Assembly: GCA_004124405.1 (NCBI GenBank)
Contig: SCKP01000015.1
Location: 1-37,605, forward strand
Length of the DNA: 37,605 nt
Direction: 5' to 3'
Origin: Fidelibacterota bacterium
Lineage (GTDB): Bacteria > Fidelibacterota > Marinisomatia > SCGC-AAA003-L08 > D37C17
Shown here: in pieces, positions 16,924 to 25,407 of the stretch
Numbering within the stretch: the stretch's first letter is position 1
Layout: each line of letters opens with the position of its first letter
Notes under the pieces: model-generated
Told to the model about the DNA's origin: nothing
Databases searched by the model: none
Seen by the model: only the letters and a program-made list of their open reading frames with translations
Position numbers and translations under genes: made by a program

Positions 16924-18053
16924 TTTATTTAATTATTTTTCTATTTCCTATAATTGCTTTTACCCAAGTCGATATTTTTGGATATTATGAAGCAGAATAT
17001 GACCATATTCAATTAGCTGATAAATCATATAATTTTGGCTATAATAAACTCAGGCTGGATTTGGAGTCAAGGCCTGGCGAAAATGTAAAAATTGGCGCAA
17101 ACATCAACTTTCTTTTATTCAACGGAAAAACAGAATTTAATATTTTCGATTTTCTTCCCATGGATTCAGGGGAGATAAATGGAGAGACAATTTCATCACT
17201 CTCTGAACCATTGCTGGATGAAATGTATTTAGATAATATCTACCTGCGAACCTCATTGCAACTTTTTGATTTTACAATTGGAAAGCAACCAATTTCACTG
17301 GGGACTGGATATGCTTGGAATCCCCTGGATATTTTTAATCAAAAGGATCTCATCGACCCCACCTACGAGCAGGCTGGAATTAATGCCCTGCGAATGGAAA
17401 TTCCTATTATGAATTGGGGCACTCTGGATATTATCATTGAACCGGATTCAACCTGGGATATGAGCAGTAAATTGATTCAGCTGAAATCAAGCCTGAGTAG
17501 TTTTGATTTTAGTTTGAATGGGGGGAATCAATACCATTTAATTCCAAGCAGGGAATCTAGTTACGCTTACGATGACGTATTTTTTGGAGGAGGTTCATTT
17601 GTAGGAGAGTTTTGGGAATTTGGTTTATGGGGAGAAACTCTTTGGTCATTAGATGCAGATAATAATTTTGGGGAAGTTGTTTTTGGAATGGACCATACTT
17701 TTAATAATGGGTTTTACCTAATGGCAGAATATTTTCATAATTCTCTGGGAGCAGAGAAAAATAAGGTGACATTTGATCATTATTTATATAATTTTAGTGG
17801 AGAAACTCATAGTCTCATGCAGAATTATTTTTTTGCAATGGGAATGTACAATTTAACAGATTACATTTCCGGCAGCCTGTTTATATATGGGAATCTGGAT
17901 GATCAAAGTTTTATTCTGGCTCCCCAGCTAAATTGGGATGCCTTTGAAGATGTAACTTTAGGAGCATTGGTGAGTCAATCATTTGGTGAAAATGATTCTG
18001 AATTCGGCATTCAGGATTTAGCTCTGCGTTTCAGGCTACGGACCTATTTTTAA
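16920..18053 (+). CDS. Outer-membrane beta-barrel protein of an MMPL/LolA-like module
   Basis: A 377-residue protein. A short signal peptide (MIYLIIFLFPIIAFT, mature start near Q16) precedes alternating hydrophobic strands ending in FRLRTYF, the C-terminal aromatic typical of outer-membrane barrels. The stretch FDFTIGKQPISLGTGYAWNPLDIFN recalls the GKQ...WG...NP block of DUF1302-type barrels that pair with DUF1329 (LolA-fold) proteins and RND pumps in Proteobacteria. Homology across that distance is inferred, and the gene order supports it. The start overlaps the LolA-like stop (ATGA), and the pump starts 21 nt after its stop. Cargo unknown. Confidence 0.72.
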   Translation: MIYLIIFLFPIIAFTQVDIFGYYEAEYDHIQLADKSYNFGYNKLRLDLESRPGENVKIGANINFLLFNGKTEFNIFDFLPMDSGEINGETISSLSEPLLDEMYLDNIYLRTSLQLFDFTIGKQPISLGTGYAWNPLDIFNQKDLIDPTYEQAGINALRMEIPIMNWGTLDIIIEPDSTWDMSSKLIQLKSSLSSFDFSLNGGNQYHLIPSRESSYAYDDVFFGGGSFVGEFWEFGLWGETLWSLDADNNFGEVVFGMDHTFNNGFYLMAEYFHNSLGAEKNKVTFDHYLYNFSGETHSLMQNYFFAMGMYNLTDYISGSLFIYGNLDDQSFILAPQLNWDAFEDVTLGALVSQSFGENDSEFGIQDLALRFRLRTYF

Positions 18054-18074
18054 TGCTCAATCAGAAAATCCATT

Positions 18075-20741
18075 ATGCGTAAAAAATTCCTACATTTAAT
18101 AGCCCATTGTTCCGTCACACATACCTGGTGGATGACAGCGGGGATTTTGGTATTAACCATCTTTTTTGCATATCGAGCCAGCACCCTTCAAATGCGAACG
18201 GGTTTTGACAGTCTTCTACCAGGAGAAAATCCCCGTATAGCCGAATTTAATCGCATTTTAGATGAGTTCCAAAATGAGTCCAATATAATGCTGCTGGCAG
18301 AGGGGAACGAAGATAGTCTCAAGGCCTATGCCCAGGCCGTGAAACCTTTATTGGAAGATTTTGATGAATGGGTGGCAAGTGTTCATATTCAAATTCCAGA
18401 AGATTTCTATCGTCGCAATGCATTAAAACTGCTTCCCCCAGATCAATTGAATAATTTTGGCAGCATGTTTTATGATCCCAATTTAGTACCATTTTTACAT
18501 AACCTGAATAATTCATTTGAGGGGGTATACCAACGAAACGATGAGGTTTTACAATCTCGAAGAGATGAACTGAATGCTGTCCGTTTTCTGGATGGTTTGG
18601 AAATGTTTGTAGATATACAATCTGAAGTGATGAATGGGGAGTCTGGGGAAGGTGTTGGTCAGAAAGCTGTAGATGCCATTACCTTTGGAGAGACCTATAT
18701 GCTATCTCCAAATAAGGATATGATTTTAATTTTTATTGAACCCACATTCAATATGATGATTGAACCAGCTGAACTTATAATAAGTGTTGATGGAATTGAA
18801 AAAATAATAAAAGAAACCAGTACTCAATATGGAGTGACGGCGGGGCTAACGGGTTCAATCGTATTGGGAAGGGATGAGTATAAGGCCTTTACTTCTGATA
18901 CATGGACTGTTTCAATTTTGGCATTAATTGGCATTTTCATTTTATTTGTTATTTCCTTTCGAATGTGGGTGAGCCCGCTATTGGCAATACTCACGGTCAT
19001 AATGGGCGTTACCTGGGCCATGGGATTTTCAAGTTTTTTGGTAGAATATTTAAGTATGATGACCGCTATGATGGGTGTTATTCTTATCGGTTTGGGTATT
19101 GATTTCAGTGTACACATAATTTCAGGATACACAGAAAAGCGAAATCAGGGGCTTGATGTTCGAATATCAATGCAGGAAACACTTTTACGCTTTGGTCCTG
19201 GAATTATTACCGGGGGTATTACAACTGGTTTGGCATTTCTTACTTTGTTGATCTCCGAAACTGTGGGAATGCGGGAAATGGGAATAATTGCGGGTCTGGG
19301 AATCATTTTTACCATGCTGGCTACCATCATTATTTTACCAACAATGTTGGTTATCCGAGAGCGATTACTTAAAAACTTTAATACATCCCTTCCTCCCAAG
19401 GATGTGTCCTATCCATTCTTAGGCAGGATTGCCGTGTTTACGGCAAAATATCGTTGGAATATGGGAATTCTGTTTCTGTTGATTACAGGCTTTCTTTTTA
19501 ATCGTGCTGTTAATATGTCCGTTGATTATAATTATTTAAATATGGAACCCGTAGGATTGGAAAGTATTAAGCTTCAGGAAAAACTTATTGAAGCATTTGA
19601 TCTGTCCTCTGATTTTGTTATGTTTACAACAGATAATCTTGATGATGCCAGAAAGCTTACCAGGCAGGCTCGGGAAATGGAAACTACTGGCTGGGTAGAA
19701 AGTATATCTGACTATCTCCCTGATCCAGATGGCCTGGAGGAACAGTATCGATTTCTTAAGAACCTACGGAGGAATTTACAAAGTAGAGAAATTAGAAAAC
19801 AAATGTCATCTCATGATGTGAAAATGTATCGAAAAGAGCTGGAACGATTGGAAGCAAATATTATTGAATTACAAGATTTAGCATTTTTAGGAGGGCAGGA
19901 TAAAGTTTATAATAAAGCAATTAAATTGGTTGGGGAAGCTGGTGACAGCCTGGCACGTGGTAATATCACCCTGTTTATAAATGCACTTGATACGGGGTTA
20001 ACTAAAATAGAACTCACCTATTTTCAACAACAATTTTCTACAGCTTTTAAATCCACAATTATTGAGATGGCAAATACGGAACCTCTCACATTAGATAATC
20101 TGCCAGGTGAAATAAAAAACCGCTTCACAGGGAAAAGTGGAAATATATTTATTATAAATGTTTATCCAGAAAAAAATATTTGGGAAGATTCACGCTTTCT
20201 GTACCGTTTTACAGATGAAGCAACTGAGTTGAGTGAAAAAGCAACGGGGCTTCCACCAATTTTTGTAGAACTAATGGATATTATGAGTAAGGATGGCAAG
20301 AAAGCTACCTATTTGGCAATCATAGCCGTATTTTTGGTATTGCTTATTGATTTTCGCAGTTTGAAATATGCATTGGTTGGAATGGTACCCCTCATTTTCG
20401 GCGCCATTTGGATGATGGGGATTATGGAAATTTCAGGTTTAAAGTTTACAATGATGAATATCCTTGCTGTACCCCTCATTATTGGCATCGGTATCGATGA
20501 TGGAGTTCATATTCTCCATCGTTGGAAAATTGAGAAGAACTTAGATATTGTATATCGGTCAACCGGAAAAGCAATACTGCTCACATCACTTACAACCATG
20601 CTGGGCTTTGGTTCTCTCTGGTTTGCGACATATAGAGGGTTGGGGAGTATGGGAATTGCCCTATTTATTGGTGTGGGCACCTGTTTTTTAGCAACTCTAT
20701 TTATCATACCTGCTATTTTAGGATTGCAAAATAAACAATAA
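18075..20741 (+). CDS. RND-superfamily MMPL transporter
   Basis: An 888-residue inner-membrane pump with about 12 TM helices in two halves. A short N-terminal helix (about 18-35) and a large periplasmic loop precede a five-helix bundle containing GLGIDFSVHIISGYTEKR. A second periplasmic loop, partly coiled-coil (about 560-620), leads to a second bundle with GIGIDDGVHILHRWK. The twin GIGIDxxVH motifs with their Asp residues are the proton-relay positions of MMPL/HpnN-type exporters. It closes the LolA-like/barrel/pump operon. Lipid or another hydrophobic cargo between inner and outer membrane is the likeliest substrate class. The specific substrate is unknown. Confidence 0.9.
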   Translation: MRKKFLHLIAHCSVTHTWWMTAGILVLTIFFAYRASTLQMRTGFDSLLPGENPRIAEFNRILDEFQNESNIMLLAEGNEDSLKAYAQAVKPLLEDFDEWVASVHIQIPEDFYRRNALKLLPPDQLNNFGSMFYDPNLVPFLHNLNNSFEGVYQRNDEVLQSRRDELNAVRFLDGLEMFVDIQSEVMNGESGEGVGQKAVDAITFGETYMLSPNKDMILIFIEPTFNMMIEPAELIISVDGIEKIIKETSTQYGVTAGLTGSIVLGRDEYKAFTSDTWTVSILALIGIFILFVISFRMWVSPLLAILTVIMGVTWAMGFSSFLVEYLSMMTAMMGVILIGLGIDFSVHIISGYTEKRNQGLDVRISMQETLLRFGPGIITGGITTGLAFLTLLISETVGMREMGIIAGLGIIFTMLATIIILPTMLVIRERLLKNFNTSLPPKDVSYPFLGRIAVFTAKYRWNMGILFLLITGFLFNRAVNMSVDYNYLNMEPVGLESIKLQEKLIEAFDLSSDFVMFTTDNLDDARKLTRQAREMETTGWVESISDYLPDPDGLEEQYRFLKNLRRNLQSREIRKQMSSHDVKMYRKELERLEANIIELQDLAFLGGQDKVYNKAIKLVGEAGDSLARGNITLFINALDTGLTKIELTYFQQQFSTAFKSTIIEMANTEPLTLDNLPGEIKNRFTGKSGNIFIINVYPEKNIWEDSRFLYRFTDEATELSEKATGLPPIFVELMDIMSKDGKKATYLAIIAVFLVLLIDFRSLKYALVGMVPLIFGAIWMMGIMEISGLKFTMMNILAVPLIIGIGIDDGVHILHRWKIEKNLDIVYRSTGKAILLTSLTTMLGFGSLWFATYRGLGSMGIALFIGVGTCFLATLFIIPAILGLQNKQ

Positions 20742-20815
20742 TACCACTTGATATTTAGAATTCACTTTAAGACACTCATTTTTTGATAACCCTTATTAAC
20801 CTTATGAATTGATAT

Positions 20816-22201
20816 ATGAAATTTAGAGAAATAAAACAGCATCACATCCCCGCCATAATATCCATTGCAGCCTTGTTTATTATGGATAGTATGGCCTTTT
20901 ATTGTGCCTATTTAATATCAGAAAGCACCGGCAGTGAATTTGTAGGAATTAAATACCCTGTTCGAGTATTCATCTTAATCATATTTCTCATATATATTGC
21001 CAAGCGGTATAATCCCTCCCCAACAATTTCTCGGGCTCATGAGTCAAAAACCATAATTCAGCTTATTTATTTAGTTGGTATTGGGTACATTTTTTATAGA
21101 ATCTTCTCAAAATCAATCAGTATAGATAAAGCTCAATATGATTTGGTTTTTCTACATTCATTTATTTTTTTAGATATTTTATTTAGATTAGTCGTTCGAA
21201 GTATCCAACGATATTTTTTAACAAAAGGATATGGAGGACGCGGAACAATTATCGTTGGCTCAGGTGAAGATGCATTCAACTTGGCAGATGAAATGAATCG
21301 AAATCTTTCTCTTGGCTTTGCCTTAAATGGCTATTTTAATGAATCTGAAAGTGTCCATATGAGTCGCTATTGCCACTATCTTGGAACGCCAGAAGAAATA
21401 AAAGCATATCTGGATCACCATAAAATACATGAGATGATTATTGTATTGGATACCCATGAACACGAAAAACTATTACAAATTATTGGCAAGTTTAGCTTGT
21501 ATGATATTTGTATAAAAATAATTCCGGACATGTATGAAGCCATCAGCGGGCAGGTCCGTATTGACACGATTCGAGGATTGCCGCTTTTAAATATCAATCC
21601 TGATATTATAACAGAGTATCAGCTATTTCTAAAACGTGCTGGAGATATATTTCTTGCAACTACAGTATTAATTTTAATTTTTCCAATTAACCTGCTGCTT
21701 GCACTTTTAATTAAATTAACTTCCCCAGGCAGAGTTTTATATAAACAGATCCGCCTGGGTTTAAATGGGAAAAACTTTACTTTGATTAAATTCCGTACCA
21801 TGTATGAAAATTCTGAAAAAACTTCAGGTCCAATTTGGGCTGGAAAGAATGATCCCCGAATTACATCCCTTGGGAAAATCATCCGAAAATATCATTTGGA
21901 TGAAATCCCTCAATTATTAAATGTTTTACAGGGAGATATGAGTATTATCGGCCCCAGGCCTGAGAGACCCAAAATTATTGAAGATTTAATGCGGGATATC
22001 CCCTATTATTCCCGTCGATTAAAGGTGAAGCCCGGTATTACCGGATGGGCTCAAATTATGGGTGTCTATGATAGCAGTGTAGCAGATGTGCATATTAAGT
22101 TGAAACATGATTTCTATTACATAGAAAATATGTCCATATTATTGGATTTAAAAATTATATTTATGACATTACGAGTTATGTTAAGAGGGGATGGGCACTA
22201 A
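20816..22201 (+). CDS. Undecaprenyl-phosphate sugar phosphotransferase (WbaP/WcaJ type)
   Basis: A 461-residue membrane enzyme that starts a polysaccharide repeat by moving a sugar 1-phosphate onto undecaprenyl phosphate. The N-terminal helices (about 15-130) precede a Rossmann-like central domain (RGTIIVGSGEDAFNLA) and the catalytic C-terminal bacterial sugar transferase domain: KRAGDIFLATTVLILIF, LIKFRTMYENSE, the DE dyad in YHLDEIPQLLNVLQGDMSIIGPRPE, and KPGITGWAQIMG. This is the full PHPT/CpsE-like architecture. No other capsule or exopolysaccharide gene is adjacent, so the product polymer and sugar cannot be named. It stands alone between the pump and serS. Confidence 0.92.
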   Translation: MKFREIKQHHIPAIISIAALFIMDSMAFYCAYLISESTGSEFVGIKYPVRVFILIIFLIYIAKRYNPSPTISRAHESKTIIQLIYLVGIGYIFYRIFSKSISIDKAQYDLVFLHSFIFLDILFRLVVRSIQRYFLTKGYGGRGTIIVGSGEDAFNLADEMNRNLSLGFALNGYFNESESVHMSRYCHYLGTPEEIKAYLDHHKIHEMIIVLDTHEHEKLLQIIGKFSLYDICIKIIPDMYEAISGQVRIDTIRGLPLLNINPDIITEYQLFLKRAGDIFLATTVLILIFPINLLLALLIKLTSPGRVLYKQIRLGLNGKNFTLIKFRTMYENSEKTSGPIWAGKNDPRITSLGKIIRKYHLDEIPQLLNVLQGDMSIIGPRPERPKIIEDLMRDIPYYSRRLKVKPGITGWAQIMGVYDSSVADVHIKLKHDFYYIENMSILLDLKIIFMTLRVMLRGDGH

Positions 22202-22265
22202 TGTTTCATTCCCAATGTCATCATTTTTATTGCAGTGTGCGGGAATGCATCTTTGGAAGCATTTA

Positions 22266-22306
22266 GGATTCTGACTAAATTTATCATCTGGATACTCACT
22301 AAATTT
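22266..22306. repeat. 17-nt imperfect direct repeat upstream of serS
   Basis: Two copies, GGATTCTGACTAAATTT (22266-22282) and GGATACTCACTAAATTT (22290-22306), differ at two positions and are 24 nt apart. The second ends 11 nt before the serS ATG. Their place suggests a leader or operator element, but no known motif is recognised. The preceding part of the gap (22202-22265) shows nothing I can name. Confidence 0.6.
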
Positions 22307-22317
22307 CAGGATTAGAA

Positions 22318-23592
22318 ATGTTATCGCTAAAATATATTAGGGAAAATACGGATTATGTACAAGATTCATTAACCCGGAAACAGTCCCGGGTAAATATATC
22401 CAATTTGTTAGAATTTGATATTCAGCGCAGAAATTGTTTAAAAGAGGTAGAAGTATTGAGAGCTGAAAAGAATCAGGTATCCAGCTCAATTGCTGAATTA
22501 AAAAAGGGCGGGGAAAATGCCCAGGAAGATATATTGGCTATGCGCACAGTCTCAAACAAAATTAAGGCAGTGGAGACAGAGCTTCGAAAAGTTGAGGAAA
22601 GCATTGCCAATGATATATATTATGTCCCCAATATTGTTCATTCTTCGGTTCCAGTGGGAAAGGATGAGACAGGCAATGTGGTTATTAAAAAATGGGGCGA
22701 TGTCCCGGATTTTTCCTTTAAACCAAAGGATCATTTAAGATTGGGTGAAGATTTAAAACTATTCGACTTTAAGCGATCTGTAAAAATGGCCGGTGCTGGA
22801 TTTCCTCTTTATACTGGCTTGGGAGCAAAACTTGAACGTGCATTAATAAATTTCATGTTGGACTATCATGTTTCCAAACACAATTATACAGAGTTGTTTC
22901 CTCCTTTTCTTGCCCATGCTGAAGCCATGCAGAATACCGGGCAATTGCCTAAATTTAAGGATGACATGTATGAGATACCAGAGGATGCCCTTTATTGTAT
23001 TCCAACAGCAGAAGTGCCGGTAACTAATATGCACCAAGGGGAAATAATCCCTGAATCTGAACTTCCTATAAAATATGCTGCCTACAGCGCCTGTTTCAGG
23101 CGGGAGGCTGGAAGTTATGGGAAAGACACTAAAGGATTGATTCGAGTTCATCAATTCAATAAAGTAGAATTGGTAAAATTTGTACATCCAGACAATTCTT
23201 ATAAAGAGCTTGAAACTTTATTAGAAAATGCAGAAGCCATCCTTCAAGCTCTGGGGCTACATTACCGGGTACTTGAATTATGTTCTGGTGAGCTCTCTTT
23301 TTCAGCGGCAAAATGTTATGATTTGGAAGTTTGGTCTCCTGCAGAAAATAAATATTTGGAAGTATCCAGTTGTAGTAATTTTGAAAACTTTCAATCCAGA
23401 AGGAGTAATATTCGATATCGAAATAAGAGTACAGGGAAATCAGAACTTATTCATACTTTAAATGGCTCGGGTTTAGCAACTCCTCGATTAATGGTGGCAT
23501 TATTAGAAACATATCAACAGGAGGATGGAAGAATCAAACTACCTGCAGCATTACACCCCTTTATGAATATGGAAATAATCGCAATCCCTTGA
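22318..23592 (+). CDS. serS: Serine--tRNA ligase
   Basis: A 424-residue class II aminoacyl-tRNA synthetase charging tRNA-Ser. An N-terminal coiled-coil arm that grips the long variable arm (about 30-105) precedes the catalytic core: motif 1 region, YCIPTAEVPVTNMHQ, motif 2 ACFRREAGSYGKDTKGLIR, and motif 3 NGSGLATPRLMVALLETYQ. Length is normal. It is the first gene of a long co-directional run and is preceded by a direct repeat. Its stop overlaps the plsC start by 4 nt (TTGA). Confidence 0.97.
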   Translation: MLSLKYIRENTDYVQDSLTRKQSRVNISNLLEFDIQRRNCLKEVEVLRAEKNQVSSSIAELKKGGENAQEDILAMRTVSNKIKAVETELRKVEESIANDIYYVPNIVHSSVPVGKDETGNVVIKKWGDVPDFSFKPKDHLRLGEDLKLFDFKRSVKMAGAGFPLYTGLGAKLERALINFMLDYHVSKHNYTELFPPFLAHAEAMQNTGQLPKFKDDMYEIPEDALYCIPTAEVPVTNMHQGEIIPESELPIKYAAYSACFRREAGSYGKDTKGLIRVHQFNKVELVKFVHPDNSYKELETLLENAEAILQALGLHYRVLELCSGELSFSAAKCYDLEVWSPAENKYLEVSSCSNFENFQSRRSNIRYRNKSTGKSELIHTLNGSGLATPRLMVALLETYQQEDGRIKLPAALHPFMNMEIIAIP

Positions 23593-24332
23593 GAGTATTC
23601 TGGTTTCTATTTAATTTGGTTTTATCAGTGAGTGTATTCTCAATACCAATAATTGCAGTTGGCTGTTTTGATAAAAATAAATATTACACGGGGAAATTAA
23701 TAAAAATGTGGGCACAGTGGGTTATTTGGTCCACTGGAATTAACTATGAAGTATATGGGCTAGATAATATTGATCCGGACAAACAATATATATTTATGTG
23801 TAATCATGAAAGTGCCCTGGATATTCTTTTAGGAGTTGCTGCCATTCCTTCAAATATTGTATTTTTAGCAAAGAAAGAGTTGTTCAGAATTCCGGTATTT
23901 GGATGGGCCATGAGAGCTGCAGGGATGATAGAAATTGACAGGCAAAATTCTGAAATAGCCAGAAAATCGGTTTCCGAAGCGGTAGAAACACTTATTCATT
24001 CTCCATTTTCCACCCTTATCTATCCGGAAGGTACCCGCTCTGATAGTGGAGAACTACTCCCCTTTAAAAAAGGAGGATTTATTTTAGCTATTCGCACCCA
24101 GTTGCCCGTGGTTCCCATTACCATTCTTGGTTCAGGTGGTGTATTGCCAAAGGGGACGTTTACCATTAAAAAATCTCACATAAAAATGATCATAGATAAT
24201 CCCATACCCACCCTGGGAATGGATATAAATAATAAGGATCAGCTTTTACAAGATTGCAGAAATATAATCAATCAAAATCTGGAACATGCCAAAGCTGACC
24301 ACGAAACGAAATATGAATTATATTCAGCCTGA
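23589..24332 (+). CDS. plsC: 1-acyl-sn-glycerol-3-phosphate acyltransferase
   Basis: A 247-residue membrane-associated acyltransferase making phosphatidic acid from lysophosphatidate. The catalytic HX4D motif is H73-D78 in CNHESALDIL. Motif II (AKKELFRIPVFGWAMRAAG, with the following EIDRQN), motif III YPEGTRSDSG and motif IV (LPVVPITILGSGGVLP) are all present. Two N-terminal hydrophobic segments may anchor it. The start is TTG inside the serS stop (TTGA), implying coupling. No other phospholipid gene is next to it. Confidence 0.93.
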   Translation: MRVFWFLFNLVLSVSVFSIPIIAVGCFDKNKYYTGKLIKMWAQWVIWSTGINYEVYGLDNIDPDKQYIFMCNHESALDILLGVAAIPSNIVFLAKKELFRIPVFGWAMRAAGMIEIDRQNSEIARKSVSEAVETLIHSPFSTLIYPEGTRSDSGELLPFKKGGFILAIRTQLPVVPITILGSGGVLPKGTFTIKKSHIKMIIDNPIPTLGMDINNKDQLLQDCRNIINQNLEHAKADHETKYELYSA

Positions 24333-25407
24333 TTTCAGCCCACCCATTCAATATAATTATATATCTGAAGAATCAGATTATTATGCTATTTGGGAAAAAC
24401 AGCGAGGAAATCAGTTTTGGTCAGATGCAGGTTTTTTTAAAATTATCAACCCGGGAATTCGTAATCACTATTCTGGCCCCGATTTTTTGCAGGCAGTCAT
24501 TCAATATCCTGATGGGAATATAAAACATGGGGATGTAGAAATCCATCATTCAACTTCTGATTGGTATTCCCATGGTCATCATTTGGATAAGCATTATGAA
24601 AAGGTAGTGCTGCATGTTATCATTTATGGGCAAACAGTTCCTGTATTTGTAGGGCAGTCTCTTAGAATTCCAACTATTAAAATGGGCGTTGGGACATTGG
24701 AGTTTGATTCTCGGCCCTGCCATAATTTATCAGAGAGTCTGAGTAAAGATCATTTTCTAAACTGGATACATATATTTGCAACTCAACGATGGCAGTATTT
24801 ACAATCCTATTTTAATCAGGGAAATGAACACAGAATACGGCGTATTTTAGCCTTTATGGATATTAAAAGTAATCCCCATTTGGTGCAAAAAACTATTGAG
24901 TATTATATTGGAATCCATCCTGATACAGAGGAGCATTTAAAGTGTGAAATGGTTATTGCCTATGCCAGGAATATGCCATGGAAAATGGGAAGAAAAAGAC
25001 CTCTCTCACATCCAATTTCTCGATTGCCGCTACTTATTTTTATGGCTCAAAATTATAAAAAAATATTAAAAGAAGTATCTCCAATATCCCTTCCCCATTT
25101 AAAAAATTATCTGTTGGATAATAGGCATTATCATATACCAACCCTTGGAGATGATTTTCTCTATGAAATATTGGGGAATATTCTCTACCCCTTAAATGAG
25201 ATATATTCTGAGAAATCACAATATTTAAAATGGTTCAATCTTGCGGTTCAACCCTATGGGAAATATAAAAGCCACTTGGACAAAATGGGTTACAAGGGGA
25301 AAATAAATTTTGGAATACAACAGGGGCTAATTGAACTTAATAAACAGTATTGCGGCATTGATTTATGTGAAAAATGCCCATTAATTAAAATTGAAAATAG
25401 GGTTTAA
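24313..25407 (+). CDS. DUF2851 family protein
   Basis: About 364 residues, with no signal peptide or TM helix. The family-defining N-terminal block includes GNQFWSDAGFFKIINPG, HYSGPDFLQAVI and HGDVEIHHSTSDW. The C-terminus has a Cys cluster (CGIDLCEKCPLI) that could bind metal. DUF2851 is widespread in Bacteroidota and relatives and its function is unknown. The acidic/His-rich GDVEIHHS segment might be catalytic, but this is speculation. The start is chosen at the ATG at 24313 (20-nt overlap with plsC). An ATG nine codons earlier (24286) is equally possible. Its end overlaps the MltD-like gene. Confidence 0.82.
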   Translation: MNYIQPDFSPPIQYNYISEESDYYAIWEKQRGNQFWSDAGFFKIINPGIRNHYSGPDFLQAVIQYPDGNIKHGDVEIHHSTSDWYSHGHHLDKHYEKVVLHVIIYGQTVPVFVGQSLRIPTIKMGVGTLEFDSRPCHNLSESLSKDHFLNWIHIFATQRWQYLQSYFNQGNEHRIRRILAFMDIKSNPHLVQKTIEYYIGIHPDTEEHLKCEMVIAYARNMPWKMGRKRPLSHPISRLPLLIFMAQNYKKILKEVSPISLPHLKNYLLDNRHYHIPTLGDDFLYEILGNILYPLNEIYSEKSQYLKWFNLAVQPYGKYKSHLDKMGYKGKINFGIQQGLIELNKQYCGIDLCEKCPLIKIENRV

